A stretch of 64,000 nucleotides of DNA from Alphaproteobacteria bacterium (lineage in GTDB: Bacteria; Pseudomonadota; Alphaproteobacteria; Sphingomonadales; Sphingomonadaceae), in the NCBI GenBank assembly GCA_018970445.1, contig JAGWWF010000001.1:140283-204282 (forward strand). The letters are read 5' to 3'. The notes under the pieces were generated by a model. It did not search any database, was not told the origin of the DNA, and saw only the letters and a list, made by a program, of their open reading frames with translations. Positions 25,379 to 35,072 of the stretch are shown here, in pieces; within the stretch, counting starts at the first letter, position 1, and every line of letters begins with the position of its first letter. The position numbers were made by a program, and so were the translations under genes.

Positions 25379-26176
25379 ATGATCCGCACCCTCACCCTTG
25401 CTTCGGCCCTGGCAATTGCCGCCATCGCCGCCCCGGCCATCGCCGCCGGCCCGTTCGATGCAGCGCTGGCCGGCGCCTGGCGCAGCGACGCCAACAAGGC
25501 CCGCGACCAGTATCGCCACCCGGCGCAAACCCTTACATTCTTTGGCGTCAAGCCCACGGACACGGTGGTGGAAATCTCCCCGGCCGGCGGCTGGTATACC
25601 GAAGTGATCGCCCCCAGCTTGAAGGGCAAGGGCCAGTATGTCGCCGCGCACAACAATCCGCTGGCCTCGATGGGCGCCGCCAGGAGCGTCGAGACATTCA
25701 AGGTCAAGTTCGCCGACAAGGCGGTGTTTGGCGACATCAAGGTGACGGCGTTCGGCAAGGATGCCTATGACATCGCGCCGCCGGCGAGCGCCGATGTCGT
25801 GCTCAGCTTCCGCAACGTCCACAACTGGCACATGGGCGGCTTTGATCAGGCCGCCTTTGATGCCTTCTTCAAGGCGCTCAAGCCCGGCGGCACGCTGGGC
25901 ATCGTTGAACACCGCCTGCCGGAAGATCGGCCGGACGCCGCGATGAAGACCAGCGGTTACATGAAGGTTTCCTATGTGAAGGCGCTCGCCGAAAAGGCTG
26001 GCTTCAAGTTTGTCGGCGCGTCGGAGGTGAATGCCAACGCCAAGGACACCAAGGATTATCCCAAGGGCGTGTGGACGCTGCCGCCCAACTATGCCGAGGG
26101 CGACACCGACAAGGCGAAATATGCCGCCATCGGCGAATCCGATCGCATGACGCTGAAGTTCGTCAAGCCGAAGTGA
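25379..26176 (+). CDS. Exported predicted methyltransferase (COG4798 type)
   Basis: A 265-residue protein with a signal peptide (MIRTLTLASALAIAAIAAPAIAA) and a Rossmann-like methylase fold. Motif I is DTVVEISPAGGWYTEVIAP near residue 60, then ADVVLSFRNVHNW and KPGGTLGIVEHR. This is the group of secreted, predicted methyltransferases common in alphaproteobacteria. SAM is not thought to be abundant in the periplasm, so the real activity is uncertain. A GC-rich stem-loop follows the stop. Confidence 0.87.
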   Translation: MIRTLTLASALAIAAIAAPAIAAGPFDAALAGAWRSDANKARDQYRHPAQTLTFFGVKPTDTVVEISPAGGWYTEVIAPSLKGKGQYVAAHNNPLASMGAARSVETFKVKFADKAVFGDIKVTAFGKDAYDIAPPASADVVLSFRNVHNWHMGGFDQAAFDAFFKALKPGGTLGIVEHRLPEDRPDAAMKTSGYMKVSYVKALAEKAGFKFVGASEVNANAKDTKDYPKGVWTLPPNYAEGDTDKAKYAAIGESDRMTLKFVKPK

Positions 26177-26183
26177 GGCGGGG

Positions 26184-26213
26184 GCCGGGCGGGGTGAAAC
26201 CACCCCGCCCGGC
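26184..26213 (+). terminator. GC-rich stem-loop after the methyltransferase gene
   Basis: A perfect 13-base-pair stem (26184-26196 with 26201-26213) with a 4-base loop, 7 bases after the stop. There is no T run, so it may be a factor-assisted terminator or an RNA-stabilising hairpin. Confidence 0.6.
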
Positions 26214-26216
26214 TCG

Positions 26217-26319
26217 CGTCATGCTGAACTTGGTTCAGCATCCATGGCGCTTGTTCTGGCAGCAGGACGCGGGCCGGCTAACGGGTTTCCATGGATGCTG
26301 AACCAAGTTCAGCATGACG
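26217..26319. repeat. REP-like inverted repeat pair
   Basis: Two perfect 31-base inverted copies (26217-26247 and 26289-26319) flank 41 bases. Each arm also contains a hairpin of its own (TGCTGAAC, three bases, GTTCAGCA). The layout is that of paired REP/BIME elements, and the core resembles repeats I know from other sphingomonad genomes. No transposase gene is nearby. Confidence 0.85.
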
Positions 26320-26361
26320 GGTGGCGTGTGGGGAGGCTGGTCTGCAACCTGCCCGTCTGCA

Positions 26362-27201
26362 TCAGCGATAGCGCCGCGCCACCGGTTCATCGCCGCCGGC
26401 GCGCGCCATCACGTCGGCCAGCGGCTCCGTCACCACCGCCATCCAGTGGGCGTTGGCGTGGCACAGCTGATCATCGGGCAGCAGCAGGCCGACATGGCCG
26501 GGCCAGAACAGCAGATCGCCGGATTCGCGCGCGGCGAACTTCACGGCTTCGCCCTGTTCGCGCTGCAGATCGGTGTCGCGGCGCAGCGCGATGCCTTCCG
26601 CGCCCAACGCCTGCTGCACCAGGCCGGAACAATCGACGCCATCGGGCGTGCGCCCGCCCCACAGATAGGGGGCATCGGCAAAGAGCGCGGCCGCGGCAAA
26701 ACGGTCGGGCGGCGGGGCTTCGACATGGCGGCGGTGGACGAAGCCGCCATCGGCCAGAGTAAGGAAATCGCCCTCCAGCCGGCCGGCGAGGCGGGCGCCA
26801 AAGGGCAATTCCATCACCACCGCCGCCTTGATGCCGGCAGCGGCAAACAGCGGCGCGCGGCGGACAGCGATGCGGTGGGTGGGTTCAGCGCCGGGCAGCG
26901 CCAGCACCGCAAATTCCACCCAGCCGATATAACGATCATGCGCGCTGCGGCCGAGCGCGAAACCGCCCCTGACCTCGACAATGTCGAAGGCTTCGCCCCA
27001 CAGCAGTTCGCTCACCGCTTCGGCCTGTGGCTCCGGCGCGCGGCGCACGGTGGCACGCGGCGCGGTGCAGATCAGCGGCCGGGGATCGACATAGCGGATC
27101 GATCCGACATCGCCAGCCAGCGCCAGTTCCACGACATCGGGGCCGGCAAACCATTCGCGCGGTTCAAAGCGCTGCGCCGGCCCCTTGAGCACCCAACTCA
27201 T
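26362..27201 (-). CDS. NlpC/P60 peptidoglycan hydrolase with SH3 domains
   Basis: A 279-residue protein. Residues about 35-165 hold two SH3-like modules (AVSELLWGEAFDIVEVRGGF; GWVEFAVL; then FVHRRHVEAP). The NlpC/P60 cysteine peptidase follows: YLWGGRTPDGVDCSGLVQQAL with the catalytic Cys, and the His in GHVGLLL. These enzymes cut D-Glu-diaminopimelate bonds in stem peptides. No signal peptide is visible; family members in sphingomonads usually look this way, so location is unclear. Overlaps the M17 peptidase stop by 4 bases. Confidence 0.9.
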   Translation of the reverse strand: MSWVLKGPAQRFEPREWFAGPDVVELALAGDVGSIRYVDPRPLICTAPRATVRRAPEPQAEAVSELLWGEAFDIVEVRGGFALGRSAHDRYIGWVEFAVLALPGAEPTHRIAVRRAPLFAAAGIKAAVVMELPFGARLAGRLEGDFLTLADGGFVHRRHVEAPPPDRFAAAALFADAPYLWGGRTPDGVDCSGLVQQALGAEGIALRRDTDLQREQGEAVKFAARESGDLLFWPGHVGLLLPDDQLCHANAHWMAVVTEPLADVMARAGGDEPVARRYR

Positions 27202-28571
27202 GCAAATCTGCTCCGCAACATGGCCCAGGTGGCGCGCAGGCCCAGCGCCTCGCCGCCCTTGGGCCGGCCGGGGCGAGTGGCATTGTTCCAGGCAAAGGTG
27301 TCGAAATGCAGCCAGGGCACGCCGGGGGCCACGAACTGTTCCAGATACAGCGCCGCGGTGATCGCGCCGGCAAGGCCGCCATCGGCGCTGTTGACCAGAT
27401 CGGCGATGCCGGATTTCAGCATCTCGTTATAGGGGGCCCACAGCGGCAGCCGCCAGGCCGGATCGCCCATGGCCATGCCGGCGGCCAGCACCTCGCTGGC
27501 CAGCGCATCATCATTGGCAAACAGGGCCGGCAACTGCGGCCCCAGCGCCACCCGCGCCGCACCGGTGAGCGTGGCGAAATCGATGATCAGCACCGGGTTC
27601 TGCTCCGCCGCCAGGCTGATGGCATCGCACAGCACCAGCCGGCCTTCGGCATCGGTGTTGGTGATTTCCACCGTCTTGCCCGCCCGCGTCGCGATCACGT
27701 CGCCGGGGCGCAGGGCATTGCCGGAAATGGCGTTTTCGGCCGCCGGGATGATCAGGTGCAGCCGCACCGGCAGATTGGCCGCCATCACCAGCCGCGCCAG
27801 CGCCAGCGCATGGGCAGCGCCGCCCATGTCCTTCTTCATCAGGGCCATGCCGCTGCCCGGCTTGATGTTCAGCCCGCCTGTATCAAAGGTGATGCCCTTG
27901 CCGATGATGGCCAGGCGCGGATGGGCCGGATCGCCCCATTCGGCCTCGATCAGGCGCGGCTGTGCCGTCGCCGCCCGGCCCACGGCGTGGATGGCGGGGA
28001 AATTCTGCGCCAGCAGCGCTTCGCCGGCCACCACCCGCACATCGGCGCCGAACGGCCGCAGCGTGGCGATCACCGCCTGCGCCAGTTCGGCCGGGCCGAG
28101 ATCGCTGGCCGGCGTATCGACCAGATCGCGCACCAGCGCCACCGCCTGGGCTTCGGCAACCGCGCTGCCGATCGCCGCCAGGCTGGTGGTGGCCAGCACG
28201 CGCGGCGCTTCGGGCTTGCTGCGGCGATAACGGGTGAAGCGATGCTGGGCCAGGCACCAGCCCAGGCCGGCCTGGCCCAGTTCGCCCTGCAACTGAAAGC
28301 GGCCGGCCGGCAGCTTCGCCGCCGCCGCCGCCAGCGCCCATGGCCCCAGGGCACCAGCGGCCACCCCGGCCAGTGCAAACCAGTCCGCCGGGCCATCGCC
28401 GGGGATGATCGCCACGCTGTCGGCCGCCGCCGTGAAGCCCTGGGCGGCAACGGCGGTGCGGGTGCGTTCACCCTGCGCCTTCAACCAGTCGTCCAGCCCG
28501 GTGGCGGTGACCGGCACCAGCGGCACGGCTGCTTGCGCATCGGCCGGCACCAGCAGGCTGGCCAGATCCAT
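27198..28571 (-). CDS. Leucyl aminopeptidase family protein (M17)
   Basis: A 457-residue cytosolic M17 aminopeptidase. The N-terminal domain is variable; the C-terminal catalytic domain has the Lys and Asp ligands in GKGITFDTGGLNIKPG, then MALMKKDMGGAAHAL, and NTDAEGRLVL with Asp, Glu and catalytic Arg. It removes N-terminal residues with a two-metal centre. It abuts rimO by one base and overlaps the NlpC/P60 gene, giving a tight operon. Confidence 0.94.
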   Translation of the reverse strand: MDLASLLVPADAQAAVPLVPVTATGLDDWLKAQGERTRTAVAAQGFTAAADSVAIIPGDGPADWFALAGVAAGALGPWALAAAAAKLPAGRFQLQGELGQAGLGWCLAQHRFTRYRRSKPEAPRVLATTSLAAIGSAVAEAQAVALVRDLVDTPASDLGPAELAQAVIATLRPFGADVRVVAGEALLAQNFPAIHAVGRAATAQPRLIEAEWGDPAHPRLAIIGKGITFDTGGLNIKPGSGMALMKKDMGGAAHALALARLVMAANLPVRLHLIIPAAENAISGNALRPGDVIATRAGKTVEITNTDAEGRLVLCDAISLAAEQNPVLIIDFATLTGAARVALGPQLPALFANDDALASEVLAAGMAMGDPAWRLPLWAPYNEMLKSGIADLVNSADGGLAGAITAALYLEQFVAPGVPWLHFDTFAWNNATRPGRPKGGEALGLRATWAMLRSRFA

Positions 28572-29899
28572 CAGACGGGCACCCCGAACAGATCGGCTTC
28601 GTCCGAATCCTCGATGCGCACCGGCACGATATCGCCCGGCTTCACCCCGCCGGCATCACGCAGATGCACCATGCCGTCGATTTCCGGCGCATCATATTTG
28701 CTGCGGCCCGAAGCGCCGCCCTCGTCGTCCACCTCGTCGATCAGCACATCCAGCGTCCGGCCAACCTTGGCGGTCAGGCGCTGTTCCGAAATGCGCGATT
28801 GCAGCGCCATGAAACGATGCCAGCGTTCTTCCTTCACAGCCTCCGGCACCGCGCCGGGCAGGGCGTTGGCCTGCGCGCCATCGACCGCTTCATATTTGAA
28901 GCAGCCGGCGCGATCGATCTGGGCCTGTTCCAGCCAGTCCAGCAGATCGTTGAAATCGGCTTCCGTCTCGCCGGGGAAGCCGACGATGAAGGTGGAACGG
29001 ATCGCCATGTCGGGCACAAGCCCGCGCCATTTGTGGATGCGTTCAAGCACCCTGGCCTGGTTGGCCGGGCGCTTCATCGCCTTGAGCACGGTGGGGCTGG
29101 CATGCTGGAACGGGATGTCGAGATAGGGCAGCAGCAGCCCATCGGCCATCAGCGGGATCAGATCGTCCACATGCGGATAGGGATAGACATAGTGCAGCCG
29201 CACCCAGGCGCCCAATGCGCCCAGCTCGCGCGCCAGATCCTGTATATGGGCGCGGCGTTCCACCCCGCCCAGCGTGCTGCGTTCGTGGCGCAGATCAACG
29301 CCATAGGCCGATGTGTCCTGGCTGATGACCAGCAGCTCCTTGGCGCCGGCCTTCACCAGGGCTTGCGCCTCGCGGATGATGGCGGCCGGCGGGCGGCTGG
29401 CCAGACGCCCGCGCAAGCTGGGGATGATGCAGAAGGCGCATGTGTGGTTGCAGCCTTCGGAAATTTTCACATAGGCATAATGGCGCGGGGTCAGCTTCAG
29501 GCCGGCATCGGGCACCAGATCGATGAAGGCGGAGCGGACGGGCGGCGCGGCTTCGTGCACCGCGCTCACCACCGCCTCATAGGCTTGCGGCCCGGTCACC
29601 GCCAGCACGTCGGGAAAGCGGGCGCGGATCACATCGGCATCCTTGCCCATGCAGCCCGTCACGATCACCTTGCCGTTTTCGGCCATGGCCTCGCCGATTG
29701 CCTCCAGGCTTTCGGCCTTGGCCGAATCCAGAAAGCCGCAGGTGTTGACGATCACCACGTCGGCGCCGTCATAATCGCCGGACAATGCATAGCCATCGGC
29801 GCGCAACTGCGTGAGAATGCGTTCGGAATCGACCAGCGCCTTGGGGCAACCCAGCGACACCATGCCGACCCGCGGGGCCGAAGCGGGAGAGACGGTCAT
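28571..29899 (-). CDS. rimO: Ribosomal protein S12 methylthiotransferase RimO
   Basis: A 442-residue radical-SAM enzyme that methylthiolates an Asp of ribosomal protein S12. The UPF0004 domain has its three iron-sulfur Cys in [21 protein letters not shown] and TGCMGKD. The radical-SAM CxxxCxxC is in [16 protein letters not shown]-terminal TRAM domain closes the chain. Start ATG at 29899 fits the family N-terminus; an in-frame TTG at 29935 would add 12 residues. Confidence 0.96.
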   Translation of the reverse strand: MTVSPASAPRVGMVSLGCPKALVDSERILTQLRADGYALSGDYDGADVVIVNTCGFLDSAKAESLEAIGEAMAENGKVIVTGCMGKDADVIRARFPDVLAVTGPQAYEAVVSAVHEAAPPVRSAFIDLVPDAGLKLTPRHYAYVKISEGCNHTCAFCIIPSLRGRLASRPPAAIIREAQALVKAGAKELLVISQDTSAYGVDLRHERSTLGGVERRAHIQDLARELGALGAWVRLHYVYPYPHVDDLIPLMADGLLLPYLDIPFQHASPTVLKAMKRPANQARVLERIHKWRGLVPDMAIRSTFIVGFPGETEADFNDLLDWLEQAQIDRAGCFKYEAVDGAQANALPGAVPEAVKEERWHRFMALQSRISEQRLTAKVGRTLDVLIDEVDDEGGASGRSKYDAPEIDGMVHLRDAGGVKPGDIVPVRIEDSDEADLFGVPV

Positions 29900-29949
29900 C
29901 GGCGCGGCACTGCGCTGTTCAGGCGAAAAGTGCAAGGGGGTTGCGGCCG

Positions 29950-30864
29950 CTATCGCCCGCCGATCACGCCCGCCGGATCAACCGGCGCGCGGCCCCGGCG
30001 CAGTTCGAAATGCAATTGGGGTTCGGCCACGGCCCCGGTTTGCCCGGCGCGGGCGATCACCTCGCCGGCCTGCACGCGCGCACCGCGCGCCACCAGCAGC
30101 GCCTCGTTGTGGGCATAGGCCGAAACCCAGCCGCCGGCATGTTTGATCAGCAGCAGATTGCCAAAGCCGGCAATGGCATCGCCGGCATAGGCGACAACGC
30201 CATCCGCGGCGGCGCGCACCGCCTCACCGGCGTTGGCCTTCAGATTGACGCCATCGTTGAAGCGGCCGCCGGCCTTGGGCCCAAAGCCGGAAATGATGCG
30301 GCCGGGCAGCGGCCAACGGAAGCGCGGCGCGCTGCCGGTGATGGCCGGCAGCGGCACCGGGCGTTCGGCCGCCGCGCCGGCCAGTGGTGGCCGCACGCCC
30401 GGTGCCTCCGATGCCGCCGGCTGGCCGCCGGTGACGACATCATCGATCGACAGGGAAAAGGCGCGGGCGCGTTCTTCCAGGCTCATCGCTGCCACCCTGG
30501 CAGCGGCAGCCTGGGCATCGGGCAGCCGCAGGCGCTGGCCCACGGCCAGGACATAAGGGTCCTTCAGGCCATTGAGCGCAATCAGGTCACGCCACGGCAC
30601 GCCATAGGCGCGGGCAATGGCGATGCCGGTTTCGCCGGGGCGCACGGCGTGGAAGCGGCCCTGCGGCGTGATCTGGGCATTGGCGGTGACGGCGCGCGCC
30701 ACCCAATCGGTGCGTTTGGCGGGGGGTGGCTTGGCGGGGGCCGGTCTGGGTGGCAGCGGCTTTGCCGGCGGCACCCGCGCCGGCGGCGGCCGTTCGGGCC
30801 GGCCGATGATGTTGGCACAGCCCGACGCCACCAGCAGCAGCAGCAGGGCCGCCGCCCGCCGCAT
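29950..30864 (-). CDS. NlpD-like lipoprotein: LysM plus degenerate M23 domain
   Basis: A 304-residue lipoprotein. The lipobox LVASGC marks Cys16; a Pro/Lys-rich linker, a LysM domain (about residues 70-115, [20 protein letters not shown]...) and a LytM/M23 domain (from about 190) follow. In the M23 part the usual HxxxD zinc motif is NDGVN, with His and Asp lost, while YAHN and LHFELR remain. Loss of metal ligands is the mark of NlpD/EnvC-type amidase activators, so a regulatory, non-catalytic role in septal wall splitting is inferred. The gene overlaps surE by one base, the classic surE-nlpD order. Confidence 0.9.
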   Translation of the reverse strand: MRRAAALLLLLVASGCANIIGRPERPPPARVPPAKPLPPRPAPAKPPPAKRTDWVARAVTANAQITPQGRFHAVRPGETGIAIARAYGVPWRDLIALNGLKDPYVLAVGQRLRLPDAQAAAARVAAMSLEERARAFSLSIDDVVTGGQPAASEAPGVRPPLAGAAAERPVPLPAITGSAPRFRWPLPGRIISGFGPKAGGRFNDGVNLKANAGEAVRAAADGVVAYAGDAIAGFGNLLLIKHAGGWVSAYAHNEALLVARGARVQAGEVIARAGQTGAVAEPQLHFELRRGRAPVDPAGVIGGR

Positions 30865-31640
30865 CAGCCGGCGGCCAGATCGGCCAGCGCCGCCTTCAGT
30901 GCGGCGATGGACTGGTAATGCGTCATGTCCAGATGCAGCGGCGTGACGGAAATGCAGGCTTCGTGCATGGCCTTGAGGTCGGTCTCATGCCCCGGTGCCG
31001 GCTTTTCCTTGCCAAAGCCATGCCAATAATAGGGAAAGCCGCGCGGATCGATGCGTTTGACCAGGTGGATGTTGCCATAATCGCGGAAACCCTGTTCCGT
31101 GACGCGCACGCCCTTCACGTCACCAGCCAGCACCGGCGGGAAATTGATGTTGATCAGCACGCCATCGGGCCATTCCTGCCCGATGATGCGGCGCACGATC
31201 CCGGCCCCATGGGTTTGCGCGCAGGAAAAATCCTCGTTCCCCGCCGTGTAATCCATCATCACCTGGGACAGCGCGATCGAGCGGATGCCGGCCAGGCAGC
31301 CTTCCATCGCCGCCGAGACAGTGCCCGAATAGGTCACGTCTTCGGCCAGATTGCCGCCGCGGTTGACACCCGACAGGATCAGATCGGGCTTGTGCCCTTC
31401 CAGCACCGCGCCCAGCGCCAGCATCACGCAATCGGTGGGCGTGCCCTTCACGGCAAAGCGGCGCGGGCTGATCTCGCGCAGGCGCACCGGCTGCGACAGG
31501 GTGAGGCTGTGGCCGGCGCCCGATTGTTCCTCCGCCGGGGCAACCACCCAGACATCGTCTGACAGTTGCGCCGCAATCGCTTCCAGCGCGACCAGCCCGG
31601 GGGCGTTGATGCCATCATCATTGGTGACCAGAATGCGCAT
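30864..31640 (-). CDS. surE: 5'/3'-nucleotidase SurE
   Basis: A 258-residue SurE phosphatase acting on nucleoside monophosphates and stress-related phosphates. The N-terminal LVTNDDGINAPGL supplies the two metal-binding Asp, then APAEEQSGAGHSLTL (Ser, Gly), PTDCVMLAL and LSGVNRGGNLAEDVTYSGTV (Asn ligand). Normal length. It lies between serS and the NlpD-like gene, the common alphaproteobacterial arrangement. Confidence 0.97.
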   Translation of the reverse strand: MRILVTNDDGINAPGLVALEAIAAQLSDDVWVVAPAEEQSGAGHSLTLSQPVRLREISPRRFAVKGTPTDCVMLALGAVLEGHKPDLILSGVNRGGNLAEDVTYSGTVSAAMEGCLAGIRSIALSQVMMDYTAGNEDFSCAQTHGAGIVRRIIGQEWPDGVLININFPPVLAGDVKGVRVTEQGFRDYGNIHLVKRIDPRGFPYYWHGFGKEKPAPGHETDLKAMHEACISVTPLHLDMTHYQSIAALKAALADLAAG

Positions 31641-31683
31641 GGGAGCCTTTCAATAGTGGCCGGCAGGAGCAACCCTCCCCCGG

Positions 31684-31704
31684 CCCCTCCCTTGCAGGGA
31701 GGGG
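31684..31704. repeat. GGGAGGGG hairpin between serS and surE
   Basis: A perfect 8-base stem (CCCCTCCC with GGGAGGGG) with loop TTGCA lies in the 73-base gap between serS and surE, in a pyrimidine-rich stretch. It has no T run on either strand and looks like the short CTCCCT/AGGGAG intergenic repeats common in sphingomonads rather than a terminator. Confidence 0.5.
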
Positions 31705-31713
31705 AGACGCTGA

Positions 31714-32991
31714 TCAGGGGGCCAGCCGGTCAATGCCGGCCATATAGGGCCGCAGCACGTCGGGAATGATGACACTGCCATCGGCCTGTTGATGATTTTC
31801 GATCACCGCCACCAGCGTGCGTCCGACGGCCAGGCCGGAACCGTTCAACGTGTTGACCGCGCCCCGGCTGCCCTTTTCGCCGGCCAGTTTCCAGCGCGCG
31901 TTCATGCGCCGGCCCTGGAAATCGCCGCAATCGGAAACCGAGCTGATCTCGCGATACGCGCCCTGCCCCGGCAGCCACACCTCAAGGTCAAACGTCTTCC
32001 TCGCCGAAAAGCCCATGTCCCCGGCGCAGAGCAGCATCCGGCGATAGGGCAGGTTCAGCGCCTGCAGGATCGCTTCCGCCGATGCGAGCATATGCGCGTG
32101 CTCGGCCTCCGCCTGATCGGGGGTGCAGATCGTCACCAGTTCGCACTTTTCGAACTGGTGCTGGCGAATCAGACCGCGCGTGTCGCGGCCGGCGCTGCCC
32201 GCCTCGCTGCGGAAACACGGTGTCAGTGCGGTCATGCGGATCGGCAGGCTGGCTGCATCGATGATGTCGCCGGCGACCAGGTTGGTCAGGCTCATCTCGG
32301 CGGTGGGGATCAGATAGCGGCCGTCGGTGGTCTTGAAGACATCCTCTTCGAACTTGGGCAGTTGGCCGGTGCCAAAGGCGGCTTCGGCCTTGACCAGCAG
32401 CGGCGCATAGGTTTCGGCAAAGCCATGGGCGCCCGTGTGCGTGTCGATCATGTACTGGCCCAGCGCGCGTTGCAGCCGCGCCAGCGGGCCTTTCAGCACG
32501 GCAAAGCGTGCACCCGCCACGCGGGCGGCGGCTTCGGGATCATAGCCCAGTTTGGCAGCGATAATGTCATGCTCCAGCGGGGGAAAATCAAAGGCGCGCG
32601 GGCTGCCCCAGCGCATCACCTCCACATTGCCATGCTCGTCCACGCCATCGGGCACATCGGCGGCGGGCAGGTTGGGCAGGCTGACCAGCAGCGCCTCGGC
32701 CGCCGCGCCAGCCTTGCGCGCGGCGGCTTCCAGCGTGGCAATCTCGTCCTTCAGGCCGGCCACTTCGGCTTTCAGCGCCTCGGCCCGCGCCATGTCCTGC
32801 GCGGCCATGGCGGCGCCAATCTCCTTCGAGGCGGCGTTGCGGCGGGCCAGCGCCGCCTGCGCGCTTGTTTCGGCGGCGCGGCGGGCGGCATCGGCGCTGA
32901 GCAGCGCGGCGGCGGCATCGCTGATCCCGCGCCGGGCCAGGGCGGCGGCAAAGGCATCCGGATCAGCGCGAAGGGCTTTCAGATCATGCAT
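31714..32991 (-). CDS. serS: Seryl-tRNA synthetase
   Basis: A 425-residue class II synthetase. An N-terminal coiled-coil arm (residues about 1-110, with long Ala/Glu/Lys/Arg helices) holds the tRNA-Ser long variable arm. The catalytic domain has motif 2 in [27 protein letters not shown] read as FRx[33 protein letters not shown] and motif 3 [17 protein letters not shown]. Start ATG at 32991; an upstream in-frame start at 33024 is not needed. Full length. Confidence 0.96.
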   Translation of the reverse strand: MHDLKALRADPDAFAAALARRGISDAAAALLSADAARRAAETSAQAALARRNAASKEIGAAMAAQDMARAEALKAEVAGLKDEIATLEAAARKAGAAAEALLVSLPNLPAADVPDGVDEHGNVEVMRWGSPRAFDFPPLEHDIIAAKLGYDPEAAARVAGARFAVLKGPLARLQRALGQYMIDTHTGAHGFAETYAPLLVKAEAAFGTGQLPKFEEDVFKTTDGRYLIPTAEMSLTNLVAGDIIDAASLPIRMTALTPCFRSEAGSAGRDTRGLIRQHQFEKCELVTICTPDQAEAEHAHMLASAEAILQALNLPYRRMLLCAGDMGFSARKTFDLEVWLPGQGAYREISSVSDCGDFQGRRMNARWKLAGEKGSRGAVNTLNGSGLAVGRTLVAVIENHQQADGSVIIPDVLRPYMAGIDRLAP

Positions 32992-33071
32992 GGCCCATGC
33001 CTTTGCCTTGGCGGCCTGCGCCACGCAAGCGCCCCCTTTCGCCGAATCGGACCGCTGCCTATGCTGCGGCC

Positions 33072-33731
33072 GTGATCGTCACCTGCCCCCATTGCAGCGC
33101 CGCCTATCGGCTGGATGTGGCCACCGTGCAACGCCGACCCCGGCTGAAATGCGCTCAGTGCCAGCAGCGCTGGGTGCCGGCCGAAGCGCTGGACGAGGAT
33201 GAGGCGGTGGCCGCCGTGCAGGAGGAGCTGCGCACCACGCGGCAGCCGCCGGACTCCGAACCGGAACCCGCATCGGAACCGGAACCCGAATCCGCGGCCG
33301 CGGCGGAATCGCCACGGGCCCCCGTGCTGAAATGGCTGCTGGCCGTTGCAGTGGGCGCGGCGCTGGCCACCGCCGCGGCCGGCCTGTGGATCGGCCGCAT
33401 CGATCCCATGGCCCTGCCCGGCGTGGCCGACGCGCTGGCACAGGTGGCACCGCCGCCGCCCCGGCTGGACGTGGCGGTTGCCGGCAGCATCAGCCCGCTG
33501 GCCGGCGGCCGCCTGCTGGAAGTGACCGGCGTGATCACCAATCCCGGCACAGCCGCCGTGGTGGTGCCACCGCTGCGCGCCCGCCTGCTGGTGAATGGCC
33601 GGCCGAACCGCGACTGGACGATCCCGCCCCCCGCCACGATGATCGCACCGGGCCAGCGCCTGGCCTTTGCCTCCAGCATCACCGATGTGCCGGCCGGCAC
33701 GGTTGCGGTGCAGATCCGGTTCGGGCGTTAG
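33072..33731 (+). CDS. Zinc-ribbon membrane protein (MJ0042/DUF3426 type)
   Basis: A 219-residue protein. The N-terminus has a CPHC...CAQC zinc ribbon (residues 4-35, the MJ0042 finger), a Glu/Pro-rich linker follows, then one membrane helix near residues 80-100 and a C-terminal beta-rich domain ending in AVQIRFGR, as in DUF3426. Function unknown; such proteins are often near rRNA-processing and cell-envelope genes. The start is GTG at 33072, directly before the finger; an upstream frame exists but would overlap serS upstream sequence. Confidence 0.8.
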   Translation: MIVTCPHCSAAYRLDVATVQRRPRLKCAQCQQRWVPAEALDEDEAVAAVQEELRTTRQPPDSEPEPASEPEPESAAAAESPRAPVLKWLLAVAVGAALATAAAGLWIGRIDPMALPGVADALAQVAPPPPRLDVAVAGSISPLAGGRLLEVTGVITNPGTAAVVVPPLRARLLVNGRPNRDWTIPPPATMIAPGQRLAFASSITDVPAGTVAVQIRFGR

Positions 33732-33790
33732 GGGGGCTGGGCGCCAAAAGGGCGCGCGTCATGCCGAAATCCATGATCTGGGATCGGTCC

Positions 33791-34927
33791 TCACAGCATC
33801 GACGCATCGGCGGGCAGGCCCAGCAGCACGCGGCCGGCCAGTTCCAGCGTGGGCGGGGCGACCATCACATGCTGGGTCGCCACATGGGCATCGCGAAAGC
33901 GGCGGCCAAGCGGGTGGCTGGCATAGACCGAGGTGCCGCCGGCCAGTTCGTGCATCTTGGCCGCAACGCGGGCCGCCACCTGAGTGAGGCGGGTGGCAGC
34001 CAGCCGCAGCCGGGCGCGGGCCACCAGATCGAGCGCATCGCCGGCCACCACCTGATCCCAGGCGGCCGCGATCTGCGCCTGCACCAGCGCCCGCGCCGCA
34101 TCCAGATCGGCCTGGGCCATGGCAAATTCGGCCTGCACCACGCCGCGTTCGGCCAGGCTGCGGCTTGACCCTTGGCCTTTCTTGGCCACGGCCAGCGCCT
34201 TCAGATCATCCAGCGCGCCCAGCGCATTGCCGCTGGCCACCGCCGCGATGCCCAGCGCCAGCAGGCCGAACGGGGCAAAGCGATAGAGCGGGCCATCCTC
34301 ACGCGGGGTATCGGTAATGAACGACACGCTGCGCCCCTGCGGCACCGCCACATCGCGCGCTGCCATGTCACCCGAACCGGTGCCGCGCAGGCCCAGCGCG
34401 TCCCAGGTGTCGATCAATTCCACATCCTGGCGGCGCATGACCATCATGCGGTGATCGGGTGCGCCAGTGGCCAGGCGGCGCATCTCGGCCCCGTCCATGA
34501 TCACCGCGCCGCCCAGCAGCCAGCTGCAATTGGCGCTGCCCGAGGCCCAGGCCCAGCGGCCGGAGACACGAAAAGCATCGCCCTCCACCGCCGCCCGGCC
34601 CATCGGCGCGAACACGCCGCCGGTGATGACATCTGCGTCGGCCCAGATTTCGCGGGCGTGATCCATCGGCAGCCAGGCCGAAATCAGCGCCGTGGTGCCG
34701 CCGATCATCACGCACCAGCCGGTGGCGGCATCGGCGCGGCCCAGTTGTTCAAGGCTGTCGAACAGGCGCGCGACATCGGTTTCGGCGCCGCCCAATGATC
34801 TGGGCACCAGCATCCTGAACGCCCCGGCGGCGGCCAGATCGGCGGCCAGATCGGCGGGCAGGCGGCGGGCGCGTTCGGTGTCGGCCGCGCGCGCGGCGAT
34901 GCTGGCGAGGAGGGGTTGGGCAATCAT
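33791..34927 (-). CDS. Acyl-CoA dehydrogenase-like flavoprotein (type-2 C-terminal domain)
   Basis: A 378-residue protein of the acyl-CoA dehydrogenase superfamily. The N-terminal helical domain has LPADLAADLAAAGAFRMLVPRSLGGAET, the middle domain has GATGW-like DAATGWCVMIGG, and the end is the Acyl-CoA_dh_2 domain found in group D flavin monooxygenases. Such enzymes hydroxylate or dehydrogenate non-classical substrates; the usual ACAD catalytic Glu is not evident. Near acyl-CoA dehydrogenase and crotonase genes on the same strand, separated by a repeat. Confidence 0.8.
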   Translation of the reverse strand: MIAQPLLASIAARAADTERARRLPADLAADLAAAGAFRMLVPRSLGGAETDVARLFDSLEQLGRADAATGWCVMIGGTTALISAWLPMDHAREIWADADVITGGVFAPMGRAAVEGDAFRVSGRWAWASGSANCSWLLGGAVIMDGAEMRRLATGAPDHRMMVMRRQDVELIDTWDALGLRGTGSGDMAARDVAVPQGRSVSFITDTPREDGPLYRFAPFGLLALGIAAVASGNALGALDDLKALAVAKKGQGSSRSLAERGVVQAEFAMAQADLDAARALVQAQIAAAWDQVVAGDALDLVARARLRLAATRLTQVAARVAAKMHELAGGTSVYASHPLGRRFRDAHVATQHVMVAPPTLELAGRVLLGLPADASML

Positions 34928-34954
34928 CTTGGGGCCTCGGCTGATACGGATAAA

Positions 34955-35066
34955 GATCCTCCCCCTCTGGGGGAGGTGCCCGCAGGGCGGAGGGGGCTTT
35001 GGAGGTTGCGCTTGCCCGCCCCCTCCGCCTCCCTTCGGTCGGCACCTCCCCCAGAGCGGGAGGATC
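34955..35066. repeat. Long imperfect inverted repeat
   Basis: Left arm 34955-34997 and right arm 35018-35066 are imperfect inverted copies (CTCCCCCAGAG/CTCTGGGGGAG core). It occupies most of the 145-base gap between the flavoprotein and acyl-CoA dehydrogenase genes. GC-rich paired repeats of this type are scattered through many Caulobacter and sphingomonad genomes, and may form a strong RNA hairpin. Confidence 0.75.
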
Positions 35067-35072
35067 TGATGG

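Noticed and set aside
33741..33754. Hairpin GCGCC-AAAA-GGCGC after the zinc-ribbon gene
   Set aside because: Only a 5-base stem and no T run; too weak to call a terminator.
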